This document shows positions 1-12,763 of a stretch of DNA of 64,000 bases, piece by piece. The DNA comes from Saccharomycopsis fibuligera x Saccharomycopsis cf. fibuligera (Eukaryota; Ascomycota; Saccharomycetes; Ascoideales; Saccharomycopsidaceae): positions 1,240,001 to 1,304,000 of the forward strand of contig CP012822.1 in the NCBI GenBank assembly GCA_001936135.1. The letters run 5' to 3'. The notes below the pieces were generated by a model. The model saw only the letters and a list, made by a program, of their open reading frames with translations, searched no databases and had not been told where the DNA came from. Position 1 is the stretch's first letter, and each line of letters opens with the position of its first letter. The position numbers and the translations under genes were made by a program.

Positions 1-1180
1 TATTTTTTTTGCATCAAGATCTTGCATGCTAATCGATCCACCCTATTTTTGATCCTTTGGGCTATGACATTGTCGAAATATTAACTCAGTTATTGTTAAT
101 AAGTCTCATTGTAGCATATTCTGAACTATTGGTGTTTTGGTAAGCTTATGGTTTGTTGGTTATGTTCTGGGATCAATTTGAGCTAAACTGAAATATACAG
201 TTACCTTAAAAACATTATCATGTAAGCTTGTTTTGGCCACCGCCCGAAGATCAACTGATACATACTTGAATCAGAGTATCCACAAAGCCAATATGCCATA
301 CAATTGAAAAAACAAATTAAATAAACACACGTTGTATCTCTTAAGCGCTTTCACGTAAACTGAAACTATAGTTCTTTTATTTTCTTGATTAGGTTCATCA
401 TCCAAGTGGTAGCAAAAGTAACGGCCCTGATGTTTGTTTGCAGTTGGCATGTATGCCACAGATTAACTTGAAAAAGGGTTGCGTGTAGTGTAATCGTGAG
501 ACATCAACGCGTTGATTCTATGCTTCTTTACCCCTCAAAAAGGTCTTAAGAGCTTCCACTAAGCAAAGCATTTAAAGCATTTGAAATATTTCAATTTATT
601 ATGTCAATTGTGTTAATTAATATAGTGAAGCTTGGCCCTTCTAGTGACTGTGATTGCATATGATTATGACTATAAACAAAAAATATTAACTTGCTATTAA
701 TGTTACCTGTTCGGTTAAAAACAAAGGATAATTAAAAAGTTGTCTGGTCCTATTCATGTGCCACAAATAGAGACATGGTATAGGACTTTTGTGTTTGGCA
801 ATGTTCGTTTGTCAGGAACAAGGATGATTGCAAGAATCTGTAAGGAACAAAATCATCAGACTTGAAATTCAATTAAGCAATAAGCCCGTATCTGCATATC
901 GCTACTAATTATGAATTAAAAGCTATTAAGAAGTAGTTGGGGCCATTTAATTTACCTAAATTTATTTGCAGTATTCATTGCATTGCACAACGACATTCCT
1001 TTTCAAAAACTCAAGAATTCTTTCTGTTGCACGTTAGATTCGCGATAAGTATGGAACCCAAGGTTGCCTAAACGATGCAAGAAACTAACAGAAACCACAT
1101 TGTATGGGAAATTTCAGTAAATAAATTTTAATTAATCAACCGATTCGTTTTCATCTTTATGTGTTTTTTTTTCTTTTCGT

Positions 1181-1181
<1 letters not shown>

Positions 1182-1214
<33 letters not shown>
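1182..1214. repeat. poly-T run of 33
   Basis: Uninterrupted run of thymines following a T-rich stretch with two interruptions. It is one of six mononucleotide runs of 27 bases or more in the window, all intergenic. Confidence 0.9.
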
Positions 1215-4200
1215 CCATCACATTGCTGTCTCGTTTTACTGAAGTACAAACAATAGTGCTATGTTTTGAAGACACTACGTTACCCCAGTCTTGATGCAAG
1301 AATAATACTCATGTAACATTGCTTTGCGGATTTTCCTGGTTTACAAAAGAATTCCAGGATTTAATTTTCATCTGCTTCCAGAAATCTAAGTTACTACAAG
1401 ATACGACGAACATAAATTGCTTATATATGGGTTGAAAGACTGAAAGATAGGCGGACACAAGCGGAGATGCCAAAAGACACGTTTGCAATAATTTGCGGTG
1501 TCGGTTCCATAACAGGATGTACAAATTAGGAAAAAGTAGGTAATTGCCTCCGTTACAGTACACACATATGTGGCAATGGTGATGCGATATTTTTTAATAA
1601 AATAGGTGTGTATTGCTATTGCTAAACAGATTGTTTCATGTTTATTGCTGATGTTCGACATGTCAGTATTATATTACCTGCTTTAGGATGGTGTATAAGA
1701 TATTCATATCTTCGTAGCTGCAGTTAGGATTGGTTTCAGTCGGAGCTTACTTGACAACACAAAGCAACACGGTTGTGAAGATTATCGTTGCTATTGTTGC
1801 GATTTGATACGGCCGCGGATAGAAATGCAGAACTAAAAAATAAAAACAAAAAGCTGTTGTATTGGCTATACACTGCAAGTTTTGAACAGTTGTAAGAAAA
1901 ACCGTCGTTTTGTATGCGAGGGTAATTCACGAACTTTATCAAAACAATTTTTCGTTATATTTCTTGCTATTTCGAAATATATGTGGGCAAAGCTATTGTT
2001 GGCGCAAATTGTCAATAACAGCTAATAAAATTCCTTTTCGTTTCTTTCAAAACAAAAGCTCTTCAAGCATGTGTCCTGAAACACATTTTCTTGGACTTTT
2101 AGACTGGCAAAAGTAGTTTTAAATTGAATGTTAATTATAGTCAATTATCTTGGCTCTCCGAAAGCTATAAGCTGATGTTGAGGATAATTACAAATTGTGC
2201 CAAGAAAAGGTTTGAAATTTCGTACTAAGCGCCAATAGAAATGAACCAATTAGCAATATTGTAGACCATCCAACACTAGTGCTACTATATGATTTTCGGA
2301 TCTTTAAAAGTTGACAATAAATAGCTTAGCCAAGCCGAGACTCTGGCAATACGGTATTGTTGAGCAAAAATAACAATGTTGAATCAGAAAAGCATGCAAT
2401 ACTGAGCGAGCACAGTTGCTATTGGATACCGGAGCACGTAGACACCGCTGAATCGCCTCTTTATTCGATTCTTGATTTATTTTACTTTATTGTTCAACTT
2501 TTTGAGTATGATAGAGGAAAAGAGAAGCGAGACAAATATTTCGTGTAAGTCTCGTCATAGAGTTTACATTTTGAATTTGAAATCAATTTTTTAAAAATAA
2601 TAAAGAACAAAAGATTTTGGAAAGACCCTGAAGCACAGTGTGTACAGTTGGCCAATCAGTTTCATGTTGAAATGATTTTTTAAATTACTTCCCAATTTGA
2701 AGATTCAAATGAGGTGGTTGTGTAGTCCGTGTTATGTTAATATACTGTTTTCAGCCAAAACAATTAGGTTAACTAAAAGGTGTGTAAATTGCTATACGCA
2801 GCTATATGTATAAAGCAGCATGTGTAAGTATCAAAGACATCAAATTTTCATGCAAATGCATTATGCAAATGCATGCTGCGGTCAAGATGCTTATCCGTTA
2901 ACATATGTGCTTTGAAAATTGAAGGGGCCAAGCTATATTTTGGCTTTACTGTTTAACTTTTACTATTAAGTGGTGCTTCACTCTTTTTTCCATCAACAAC
3001 AACGTTAAAAAATTACTTTTTTTCGCAATTGGCCTCTCTAAGCTGAAATGCTTAGAAGCTTGCTGCGGTCTAGTTTAGTAATAACACAAGATATTCACGA
3101 TCTTGGACAATCGACTAAAAAGCAAGGGAAGAGTAACTGAATTAATAAATGAAATGTAGACAGGGGAGGGGGCGCATAACTCCGGAAAGTTCTACGCCTT
3201 GTTTTCTGTCTTTTTACCTGTTGCTGAGATTCTATGATTTGTAGTTCTATTTACATTGTTTTGTTCTCTCTAATACATGCAGCTTTTAGCAACATTGTTA
3301 GCCCGTTAGTTCCAATGATTTCCTTGGTATACTTTATCACAAAGCCTGTCAGAACATCTTACATACACACCGATAAGTGAGGACCAAAGTTGCAAACTAC
3401 AAAGTCTGGCAAACGTTTTAGACCACAAATAAGACATGTTGCAAAAAAGATATTACGCTACCGCTTTTTTTGAACTATGCATGAGGTGGTTGTTTGAGCG
3501 CGCTTAAGCTGTTTTAGATGGACCCCGTAATTAAAAATAACAAAACGATCATCATTGCTTCCCTTTTTTTTTGCCTTGAAGAAAAACTGCAGTATGAGCA
3601 TGCTCTGGGAAAATCTCATAAATGTTAGAAAGATAAACTTTGCGTTTGAAAGTCAAAATTCTGGAAAAAGAAAAGATAGAAACTGTATTTATATTTTAAA
3701 GTTATATGCAAGCTTGTTGATCCAAATCTATTGTTTACTGCTGTAGAAACAATATTAAGTCAAGTGCCAGAATTTTGTCCGGCCTGCACATTGTTGATGA
3801 TATTAATAATAGAGCACTTTGACAAGATCGGAAGAATACGGAAACCCCCTTTCTGGTTTCTGCACTAGTACATTGTTTGCGTTTTTGAGATCAACAGCCC
3901 TGGATTTTAATTTGGGGGTGTACTGCCATGAGAAAACTGATCTTTGTATCAAAATATGATCTTCTAAAAACGCAAATGAGGCAATTAATGAGGAAATAAT
4001 AGCAAGGAGCTTTTGAATTTCCCTCATTAAAAAATAGTCCCGTATTAATCTATAATCGAAAAGAGCCATGGCACTCCTTCAGCTGCTCTCTCTGGGAAAA
4101 AGTGTCTGGGAGACAATAAAAGGACGTATTTACTAATAATATCAAAATGCCAGTAATTGAATTAAAAGATAGTGGTTAGTACATGGCAGGATTCTAAGAC

Positions 4201-5600
4201 CGACAAGGTGATATGTAGGTACAAGTAGGAACAGCATTTGCTGCTGTATTGCCTGCCGGGGCAATTTGTTTGAGGCTCAAGTACGTTCTACTCTTCGTTG
4301 TGCTGGCACAAATGTTGTGTCTGGACCCTATGCACGTTTCCAGATGGAAACCCTAAATAAGCTGTTTTCAAAATACAACAACACGTCAAAAAGAGTATAT
4401 TTTGAAAAAAATAATCTAAATCGCTATTTGGTATCATCAAAAGACTTCAGTTATTTCTTGTCGTGAAAGCCTTTCTTACTCAGAAGTAAAAACAATTTCA
4501 AAACGAGTAAGCAAAAGTGTGTAATTTTAGCTTATAAACGGCTTCTCTGAAACTACCAAAGGTGCAGACTCCGATGCTCGGGGATACGAAAATGATTTAC
4601 GAAGGGTCTGAAAACTGAGAACACTAATGGAGCTCCTCAACCCATTTTACTCTGCAACAAAGGTAATTTCTCAAAAATTAAACATTGTGCCAATCCACAA
4701 TATCCGTCTAATGGTTCTAGTCTCCTCGACCAGATTCAGTAATGGCATGGTGCCAACGCCTTATCATTTACAGAACCCATACCTCTTTATAGCAAAACAT
4801 TGGAATTTGTTATTATTACAGTAAGGCCAAGCCCTTATAGGAGGCTGTACCGGCGGTAAATTTTTGGGAACTGAAGTTTAAAACTTGGCGAACTACAGCA
4901 AAAATTAATATATGTCGTTTGATGGAACATCAGCTGTTGCAAGAACTGGGAAGCAGAGATCGCATTAGCAACCACTGCAGTAGCCAACCTGGGGCTAGAA
5001 TTGCCGCTTTCTATTATAGGCCTTATCTTCAGAGAAACGGAAAGCGTTGTGTCGATCCATTGTAGCGGCCACGGAGTACTATTTTGAAATTCCCTATTGA
5101 AAGCTTTTCGGCGTACACAGTTCCTCAGAAGGAATACACAGCGCTATTGTCACTCTCTTGGCTGTGTTCTTGTTTTTCCGCTGCCGCACGCGCACAGAAA
5201 ATCAATATTGCAATATTAACAAGCATGGCAACGCACTTATTATTGCCGCGGTTACGCAATTACTTGTCGTTGTATGTTGCCGTCACAAAAAGCGTTTTCT
5301 CCAGCAACCAATAATATAATGTGCCTTTCACTTCATTGAAGACAGAAAGTTTTGTGCCCGTGACTGTCCGGAGTGCTAATCCTTTGGCCGTCTGTGGGTG
5401 AAATGGGAAAGTAGAGTTGAGTTAATTAACCGCGCATGCATGCATCAAGAATCAGGGTCTGTATTAACACACACCAGCATGCAGCATCTCCAATGCATCT
5501 TAAAATTTTATTTTTTAATATTACCCGCCCATGCAGCATCCTTCTGCGCGACGTCTGCTCGACATGCAACGGCTGTAGCACTCAACATTTCCGCTTGAAG

Positions 5601-5622
5601 TGTATATATATATATATATATA
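5601..5622. repeat. TA dinucleotide repeat
   Basis: About eleven TA units lie about 240 bp upstream of the transporter start at 5862. It may act as an extended TATA-like or nucleosome-poor promoter element, but the distance is large and this is only a possibility. Confidence 0.6.
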
Positions 5623-5861
5623 TTCACTCCTGTTCCTATTTTAAACTCTTTTTTTTAACAAAACTGGTGCTTGTTTTACCAATCTATCTTGTATCTTGCC
5701 ATTTTCCAAATTGTTGTTGAAGCTTTTTGTTTATAAACTGTGTCGTTTAAGGCCTTCATTCTTCATTACCTACTTTCAAGGCAACTCATACATTGATTTA
5801 GTTCTGTGTCTGTTGCTATACACCCTAGTTGGCCTTTTTATTATTCAATAACTCCCCTCTT

Positions 5862-7643
5862 ATGATGAGTGATTTGAAAAAAGAAACCAAAGTTGATGAT
5901 GGAGCTCAGGTCCATGAAATACAAGCTCCTGCTAGCGAAAACTCTAGAACTGAAACTGAGCTAAACCTTGAAAAATCAGAAACCATAGACCCAGATGTTC
6001 TCGAAGACATAAAAAATGAACAGTATTCAGTGTTTTCAATGAAGGAAAAATATTTTATAGTTTTGCTTACCGGCTTTACTAGCTTTTGGTCAGCTATTAG
6101 TGCTCCAATTTTCTATCCAATCTTAGAACCAGTCAAACAGCAATTCGACTTGAATGAAGAGATCATTAATCTTGCAGTGGTAATCTACTTTATATTTCAA
6201 GGTGTCTCTCCCATGTTTATTGCCAGTATTGCGGACAAGATCGGTAGAAAGCCTGCATATTTGTTTTGCTGCTTGATCTATGTTATCGCTGATGTGATTA
6301 TTGCAACTTCTAAAAGTTTTGGTCAAATGTTGGTATTTAGATGCTTCCAAGCTATAGGTATTTCCCCAGTTATTGCTTTAAATAGTGGGGTATGTGCGGA
6401 TTTAAACATTCCATCTAAAAGGGGCAAGTTGTTAGGTTTGAGTACTTCAATACAGTTGATGGCACAGTCTATTGGTGGTTTGGTTGGCTCTTTGCTCACT
6501 TATAGATTCAAAACTTGGGCTTCTGTATTTTGGTTCTTGGCCATTGGATGTGGTGTTAACTTGTTTTTGAGTTTTTTTTTCTTACCGGAAACCAAAAGAT
6601 CAATTGTTGGTGACGGCTCAGTTAAACCAAAAAAGCTTATGAATAAGTCTCCTGTTTGGCTTATCCCTCACTTCAGAAAGAAACAGGTTGAGAAGCTTGA
6701 AACATTAGAAAAACCAAATACTCAACCACTTTACTTAAAACTTATGGACGTTCCTAGAATCATTTTCCACAAAGAGATTGCTTTGGTGTTGTATCCGAGC
6801 GCATTGTTCTTCACTTCCTGGACAATGTCATTAACTGCAATGAGTACCGTGTTATCTTCGGAATACGGTTTTTCTATCCTTAAAATTGGCCTTTGCTTTT
6901 TGGCTCCTGGCATTGGTGGCACTTGTGGATCTTTGCTCTGTGGCAGAATGCTTGATTTATTTTATAAAATGTACAACAAAAAACACAAGAGAGCTGTCGA
7001 CGAATACAAGCGCACTAAAAATGGCAGCCTCAATGGTGATTCTTTTGAAAAAGGTGGAGATCTGGAAAAAAATGAAAAAGAACCTGAGTTTGATCACTTC
7101 AAGTGTCGTTTGCCTGTAATGTTTCCATATGGTATCGTTAACATTTTTGGTTTGTTGCTTTTCGGCTGGTCACTTAACAACCATCTTTCTTTACCACCTA
7201 TTCTTATTGGTTCTTTTTTAATATGTTTAACATACAACCCATTCAACACCGTTTCCATTAGTTTAATTATTGACTTGTACCCAAGCAAGTCCTCCACTGG
7301 CGCTGCATGTGTTAACTTTTCTCGTTGCTTAATTGCTGCTTGTGGTGTGGCTGCTTTATCCAAAATGATGGCTACTATGGGAGTTGGTGGCTGTTTTACG
7401 TTGATGGCCGGCTTGTGCACAGCTGGTTTGATACCTATTTATGTTACAATGCTTAGAGGTACTCACTGGAGAAAGCAAGAAGCTTTGAAGAAGGCCAAAA
7501 AGGAAGAGGAAATCAATCAAAACCAGCAGCAAACAGAGTCTTCGAATCAGACACTGAAAGAGCAAGCGTCTCCTGAGAACCAAATATCACAACCTCAACA
7601 GCTGTTACAGTATGAAAATGAAGTACAAAAAGAACAGCATTAA
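5862..7643 (+). CDS. MFS transporter, DHA1 family (QDR/AQR1/DTR1-like)
   Basis: A 593-residue drug:proton antiporter of the 12-TM major facilitator superfamily, expected at the plasma membrane, where relatives export quinidine, weak acids, polyamines or azoles. A charged 60-residue cytoplasmic tail precedes TM1 (about 63-82). The loop between TM2 and TM3 carries motif A (ADKIGRKPAY, about 124-133). A stretch reading GDGSVKPKK with a following NKSP, after the PETKR end of TM6, is typical of the QDR/AQR1 group. A charged insert of about 50 residues (around 370-420) separates TM8 and TM9, and a Q/K-rich cytoplasmic tail closes the protein. The open frame runs 33 nt further upstream without an ATG, so the Met-Met at 5862/5865 is the start. 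Substrate cannot be told from sequence. CTG codons occur only in the variable loop and tail. Confidence 0.85.
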   Translation: MMSDLKKETKVDDGAQVHEIQAPASENSRTETELNLEKSETIDPDVLEDIKNEQYSVFSMKEKYFIVLLTGFTSFWSAISAPIFYPILEPVKQQFDLNEEIINLAVVIYFIFQGVSPMFIASIADKIGRKPAYLFCCLIYVIADVIIATSKSFGQMLVFRCFQAIGISPVIALNSGVCADLNIPSKRGKLLGLSTSIQLMAQSIGGLVGSLLTYRFKTWASVFWFLAIGCGVNLFLSFFFLPETKRSIVGDGSVKPKKLMNKSPVWLIPHFRKKQVEKLETLEKPNTQPLYLKLMDVPRIIFHKEIALVLYPSALFFTSWTMSLTAMSTVLSSEYGFSILKIGLCFLAPGIGGTCGSLLCGRMLDLFYKMYNKKHKRAVDEYKRTKNGSLNGDSFEKGGDLEKNEKEPEFDHFKCRLPVMFPYGIVNIFGLLLFGWSLNNHLSLPPILIGSFLICLTYNPFNTVSISLIIDLYPSKSSTGAACVNFSRCLIAACGVAALSKMMATMGVGGCFTLMAGLCTAGLIPIYVTMLRGTHWRKQEALKKAKKEEEINQNQQQTESSNQTLKEQASPENQISQPQQLLQYENEVQKEQH

Positions 7644-8392
7644 AGGAAGAGTCTTCCCCTTCCACTTCCCCATCATATATTGCTTCCATTATAAGCTTCT
7701 TCTCCGCACACGTAATTCTTATACAAATACTCATTAAAACTGCTTAGTAAATTTCTTTGATATTATCCATGATCTCAAGTGCGCCAACTTACTGTGTTAC
7801 AGTTGATTCAAGTTCCCTTCTATGCTTTGCCTTTATATTTTATTTTAAGTTCTTTTTTTTTTTTTAGATTCTTGGGGTTTTGTTCTCTTAACAATGGTAA
7901 TATAAATACCGATATACAACATCACTATACAAATAGTCAATTATATACAATGAATTTTAGATCAGGTATCCGAAATGTATAATAAGTTGAGGTGTAGTCT
8001 GTCTAACAAGCAAGATAACTACTATCCTGCTTTGGCCTATTTTTTGGTATTTGCAATTATCAACATTGTTCCCAGGAGTTTGCATATTATTTAATGATAA
8101 ATTTAGGATCATTCTATTGGGCTGTTTTGCCGCATAGAAAGAACCGCAAGAATGATGTTGATGTTGTAGGTTGAGGTTTCTGATGTTGGGTAGCACTCCT
8201 GGTTATGAGCGTCATCTAAAAAAACGTTGTCTATAATAAAGAACGGAGGAACGCGTCTTCACAAAAAGAAAAAAATAAAAATAAATAAAATGTAAATATT
8301 GATGAGACGGAACTCTGGCGGCAAATTCCAAAAACCACATTTGTAATTTTACCATAAAGTCGGATGATTCTAAAAATACCAGGAACACTCTA
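7644..8392. other. intergenic, 0.75 kb
   Basis: Contains the 3' end of the transporter and the promoter of the next gene, which is transcribed in the same direction. A short AT-rich A/T mosaic lies around 8270-8300. I see no gene or structured RNA. Confidence 0.5.
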
Positions 8393-8514
8393 ATGGTAGA
8401 TCATCCTGACCCAACATCCGCTAACAATTCAACAGTTGCAGCGGATGGCCCTACTAAAGCAAATTATAAAGCAGATCATAACAGTACAAGCACTATACAG
8501 AACCAGAATCAGAA

Positions 8515-8563
<49 letters not shown>

Positions 8564-11500
8564 CAGAATCAGAATCAGAATCAGAACCAAAATCAGAACC
8601 AAAATCAGAACACTAAAATCTTTTCAAATCACAGTAACAGAAAGTCTCATGCCGAAAAAACTAGCAATAATGACAAGCAATGTTCACCTAAGCACTGCCA
8701 AGCCACAGCATGTGAATTTTTGAAAAGCTATGTTATTTTGCTAGTCAACGCATTCCGAACCAACAATAATTTTAATGGTCTCTTTATACTACCAAAAGAC
8801 TCAAAATCTATTCCGGTAGTATACTCTAGATTAAACGCTGAAAGGTTTTCAAAAAAAGACAATTTATTTTTTGTGTTCCTAAATGGTATCTGGAATATCA
8901 TCTTGGTGTGTCCCAACTATTCGATGGTCTACGTATTCAATTTCACACAGTTGGACTGCTCTCAGTTTCACAAAATATTAAGCTCTGATATGTTTCCTAT
9001 AGCAAGGGATATCAAAAATATAATGAATCAAACAGTTTCTTTACATCTCTATAATAAGTATCTTAGAACGCGGCATGTCAAATATTATAACTTGTACGAG
9101 ATTGGATCGATCCAGTACTTTTCACAGACCATGAGCTTTCTCAAGATGTTGTACTTACTTATTAAACATAAGGATCAAGTCTTGACAATAAATGAAATAG
9201 GTGTACTAAAGCAACAGTTGGAAAAAATTCGATTAAAACATTTGTTTTGCTTAGATGCTCGGGATATTACATTTGACATGCCGGTTCATTGCACAAACAA
9301 TCATATTATACCTCATACTCATTCACAAAATATCCCGGAAGTTCCTGTGGAAAATTTTGAAAAGCAAAATCTGTTTGAGAACGGGAATTTTGATAAGCTA
9401 AATAACATTGATGAAAGTATCACTTTTTCGATTTCAAATTTATCCGAAGCAAAATCAAATCCAATTTGTTTTGTGAGACTAAACGATGGATCTGAAATCT
9501 ATCCACGGGTCATTGCTTACAAAAATAATTATAAAGCCTTCAACAAGCAAACAGTGATATCCTTTTCAAATCTTGATAACATTAAAATTCTTTCTCTTTA
9601 TCTTTTTCTTGCAAATATAGATTTTAGTTTGGTAAAGGCTTTGGAAAATAAAGTTAAGTTTTCTCTACAACCACAAGACTTCATTTTGAAACTTGAGGGA
9701 CACCGTGAAATCATCACCAGCTCACTTAACAACTCAGCACAAAGTGATCTGGCACTATCCTTATCACTATTATCAAATAACTTAATAGTGTTAATGACGT
9801 ACATGCAAATATGGGGTAGCAAGTTTAATGCTTTAATGGTAAACTTTGACGTCTTCGAGTATTTTTACTCTACGTTAGATTCTCATTTTGCAAATAATAT
9901 TATCACAGTTGACACTATTCACCCTAATGGCCTCAATCCGCTTTCAAACCTTGATATCTCACCATACATGAGACGTGTAAAAGAGAAAGATGGACAACTC
10001 GCTATACTAGTTGAATATGGTAAATTCGTCTCAAATTTTAAACAAAATGATACACTCAGATCGGAAAAGTCGGCTATCGTTAGTATTAAAGAAATTTCTG
10101 AAAGTGTTAATAGTTATTTACTACTGACCGCCAAAAAAACCGGTGATGCAATTCAAATACTGGACGCCAGCAGGAGAATTGACACCGCTACTCACTTTGA
10201 GAATCAAGTGAATCTGCTTTCACAGCATGAAACCGTGGCCATAGACGCAAACGCTTCAAATCAAGGGAATCATAAAGAAACTTCAAGTAACTTTGAAATG
10301 CATGGAATAATACATTCACGGCCTGTGAAGGCATTCCAATTAGTAAAAAATGTTCAAGACTCAAATGGTAAAATTTTAGATTTCAATCATTCTAAAAGCC
10401 TGGATTTTGAACATAGAGAATCAGTCCGAAAACAAGACTCTGTGCAGATGACAACAAGCAAATTGTTTTCTGATCCGCCGGAAATTACTAACAGCAATAT
10501 AGGACTTGTGGCCGATGCAAATCATGCAAATTATTATCCAAAAACGGCCACCAACTTCGTTGATAAAAGACATGAGTTTATTCCTATTGGAAGTAAATCT
10601 AATGGTCAATCTCATGAACTGCTTATAGTACCAAATGTAAAAGATATGCACATGCGAAATGGGTCCTCCATTGCATTTTCTCAAGACCAGTTCAGGCAAC
10701 TTTCGAAAAAAACTGCTGGTAGTCAAAGCTTGCTTAATTCTGACTTGAAGGATTCTGAATATCGCAAAATACAAGCATCCCAAAATTTAAACCTAAGTCA
10801 TGGTATCAATAGTTGGCAATGGTTGGCAGCAAACCAATGCATTACTTCGACGATGCCAAGGAGCACTTCGTCCTACAATACAATAGCACAAATAAATGTT
10901 TTACACTCTGACACAGTACAACAACCACATCAGCCATTGGATAATTTGGCAAATAACATAAGTGATTCACAGAGGCCTCTATCCACATATTTACCAATTG
11001 AAAAGAAAAGGGTTATGATAGCGTTGGAAAAAAATCCACTTTTGAGTCAAAGTGGAGGCCACAGCACAACATATAACAACTGCATGCTATATCTGAAGAT
11101 CGTACTGCCGGAATCGGGTATCGAAAGGTATTCAGCATTGTACTTGAAAGCACTTCTTTTCTTAAAATCACATTTTATATCTTCCCTTTACATAATGCTA
11201 AAGGTAATTGCATGTCAGCTATTTAAATACCGTTCAGCTGATAATACCTTAGAAAGGAATCAAGCAGATGAATACAGAGAGAAGTCACGGTATCTCTCCA
11301 TTGTATTTACTCATTACCACGAAATTTATATTGACTTATTGACTGTTGTCGGAATTATTAACGAGGCCCCTATATCGGCAACATCGGTTTATTATGCTCA
11401 AAGACCTGGGATTGAGAGAAGAAAGATTGATGCGCTCGTTGGTTTACTAGTAAATAACAGCTTGTTTAGGCCAATTCAACTCCATGATTTTTTGATATTC

Positions 11501-11734
11501 AGGATGGTTGATTCAGATTTGTTGCAACTACTATTTTGTAAGGTGGATAATCATTTTGTTCCTATCGATCCTGCAAAACAGAACACTGTCCTAGCACATT
11601 ATATGCATGACATAAGGCTTCTGGTTGATGATATAAGGCTTCCAGAGTTTATTGATCGGCAAAATGTGTTTTCTATCGCAACAATCTTTATTAACGATGT
11701 TCATTTGAAAGGAGGTGAATATAATGAATCAGAC

Positions 11735-11768
<34 letters not shown>

Positions 11769-12763
11769 GCGCTCTAAATAAATTTGCTGGCTCTGGTAAC
11801 CACATATATTCCAGCAATATTGTACTCGATAAAAAATTCAACGAAAAGGTGAACAGCGATGGTATAAGTGTATCGGTTGGAACACTAATCAACGATAAAA
11901 AAAATGGCCAGGAAAATGGCAAGGAAAACTACCAACAGAATTTAATGCAGCAATGCAGCATTAGCCAACCAATTGTACCCTATGATAATTACAGGTTGAA
12001 TAATCATAGTATCCAAGAAAAGACGGCTGAAGATACATCTTTGGTTCAACCTGTTAACTCTGAAAATCTGAGACCCCATTCCCCAACGGCCACCAGTCTT
12101 AAACCTTTAGATAACAGCAGTATACATGCACAAAGTAATTATGTACCTCAACAAAGCGCTCCTAGTAAGATCAATCAAGATCGACTATTGCAAGCTCCAT
12201 GGACAGGTCTGAGTAGTTCAAAATTGAGTGGTTTACAATCAGATCACTTAGTGAGGGAACAACAGCATTGCCAAGAGCAAAAAGACCAAAAAAAGCAGCT
12301 CTGGTTTTTACAGTCACAGCAGCAGCAGCAGCAGCAGCAGCATTATCAGGAGCAGGTGACTCGAGTGCAATCATCATTATCCCAAGAACCACAACAGCTC
12401 ATCCCGCAACAATTGTTACCACGAAAGAAGCAGCGACAAGCCATAGAAGATCAGCAACATCAGCAATTGCATCTGCATATGCTTAAACAGCACGGCGCTC
12501 AATCTGTTTCTCTGGCAGCAAAATATGCATTAGCTCTTCACTTGAATTCAGAGTTGAATGCAAAATTACAGGTGCTAATTGCAAGAAAGAATATAGTGAA
12601 GGCTGGCAACAGAGCTGCTAGACTTGAATCTCGTGTTGCTAAAACTAAGTTAGCAAATGCCATGAAGCAAAAGCATTTGAAATTTTTAATTGAGAAGGAA
12701 AAATTAGCCATGGAGTTACAAGAGTTGAGAAAAAAAGCAGCACTGCTAAAAGAGTCATTGTAA
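8393..12763 (+). CDS. large Q/N-rich protein of unknown function
   Basis: A 1456-residue frame opening with an ATG. I do not recognise the family. Four parts can be seen. Residues 40-75 are a run of Q-N and Q-S dipeptides. Residues 105-290 look folded and hydrophobic, with NGIWNIILVCPN followed by a VYVFNF strand. A long N- and S-rich middle contains few clear domains, though about 900-1110 again looks folded and helical. The C-terminal 350 residues hold an N10 tract, a Q8 tract and, after about 1370, a strongly helical basic segment rich in K, L and E that should form a coiled coil. No membrane segment, zinc finger or RRM is visible. The low-complexity tracts and coiled coil fit a chromatin or transcription cofactor, but this is inference. 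Its frame is intact over 4.4 kb, so it is under selection or young. Confidence 0.8.
8509..8613 (+). repeat. imperfect CAGARC hexanucleotide repeat in coding DNA
   Basis: Tandem hexamers of the type CAGAAY/CAGAGC encode alternating Gln with Asn or Ser near the N-terminus of the large Q/N-rich protein. The middle block is nearly pure CAGAGC, which suggests recent slippage and probable length polymorphism. Confidence 0.85.
11734..11768 (+). repeat. AAT trinucleotide repeat in coding DNA
   Basis: Roughly eleven AAT codons encode an Asn tract in the large Q/N-rich protein. It is a near-pure microsatellite, so its length is likely to vary between strains. Confidence 0.85.
12316..12341 (+). repeat. 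CAG trinucleotide repeat in coding DNA
   Basis: About eight CAG codons encode a Gln tract upstream of the coiled-coil tail of the large Q/N-rich protein. Confidence 0.85.

Larger units (their letters stand above)
1..5861. other. 5.9-kb stretch without a supportable gene
   Basis: No open frame here exceeds about 94 codons and none of the short frames resembles a protein family I know on either strand. I see a 33-base T run near 1.2 kb, a doubled ATGCAAATGCAT near 2.85 kb and a short TA repeat near 5.6 kb, but no tRNA, LTR or transposase signature. A gene-free block this long is unusual for a yeast with about 2-kb gene spacing. It could be a regional centromere, a decayed gene region or a chromosome-end region; sequence alone does not decide between them. 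Confidence 0.5.

Noticed and set aside
3803-4069. 88-codon frame in the gene-free start region
   Set aside because: Ends abruptly, no homology or domain by eye, no promoter sign; consistent with chance.
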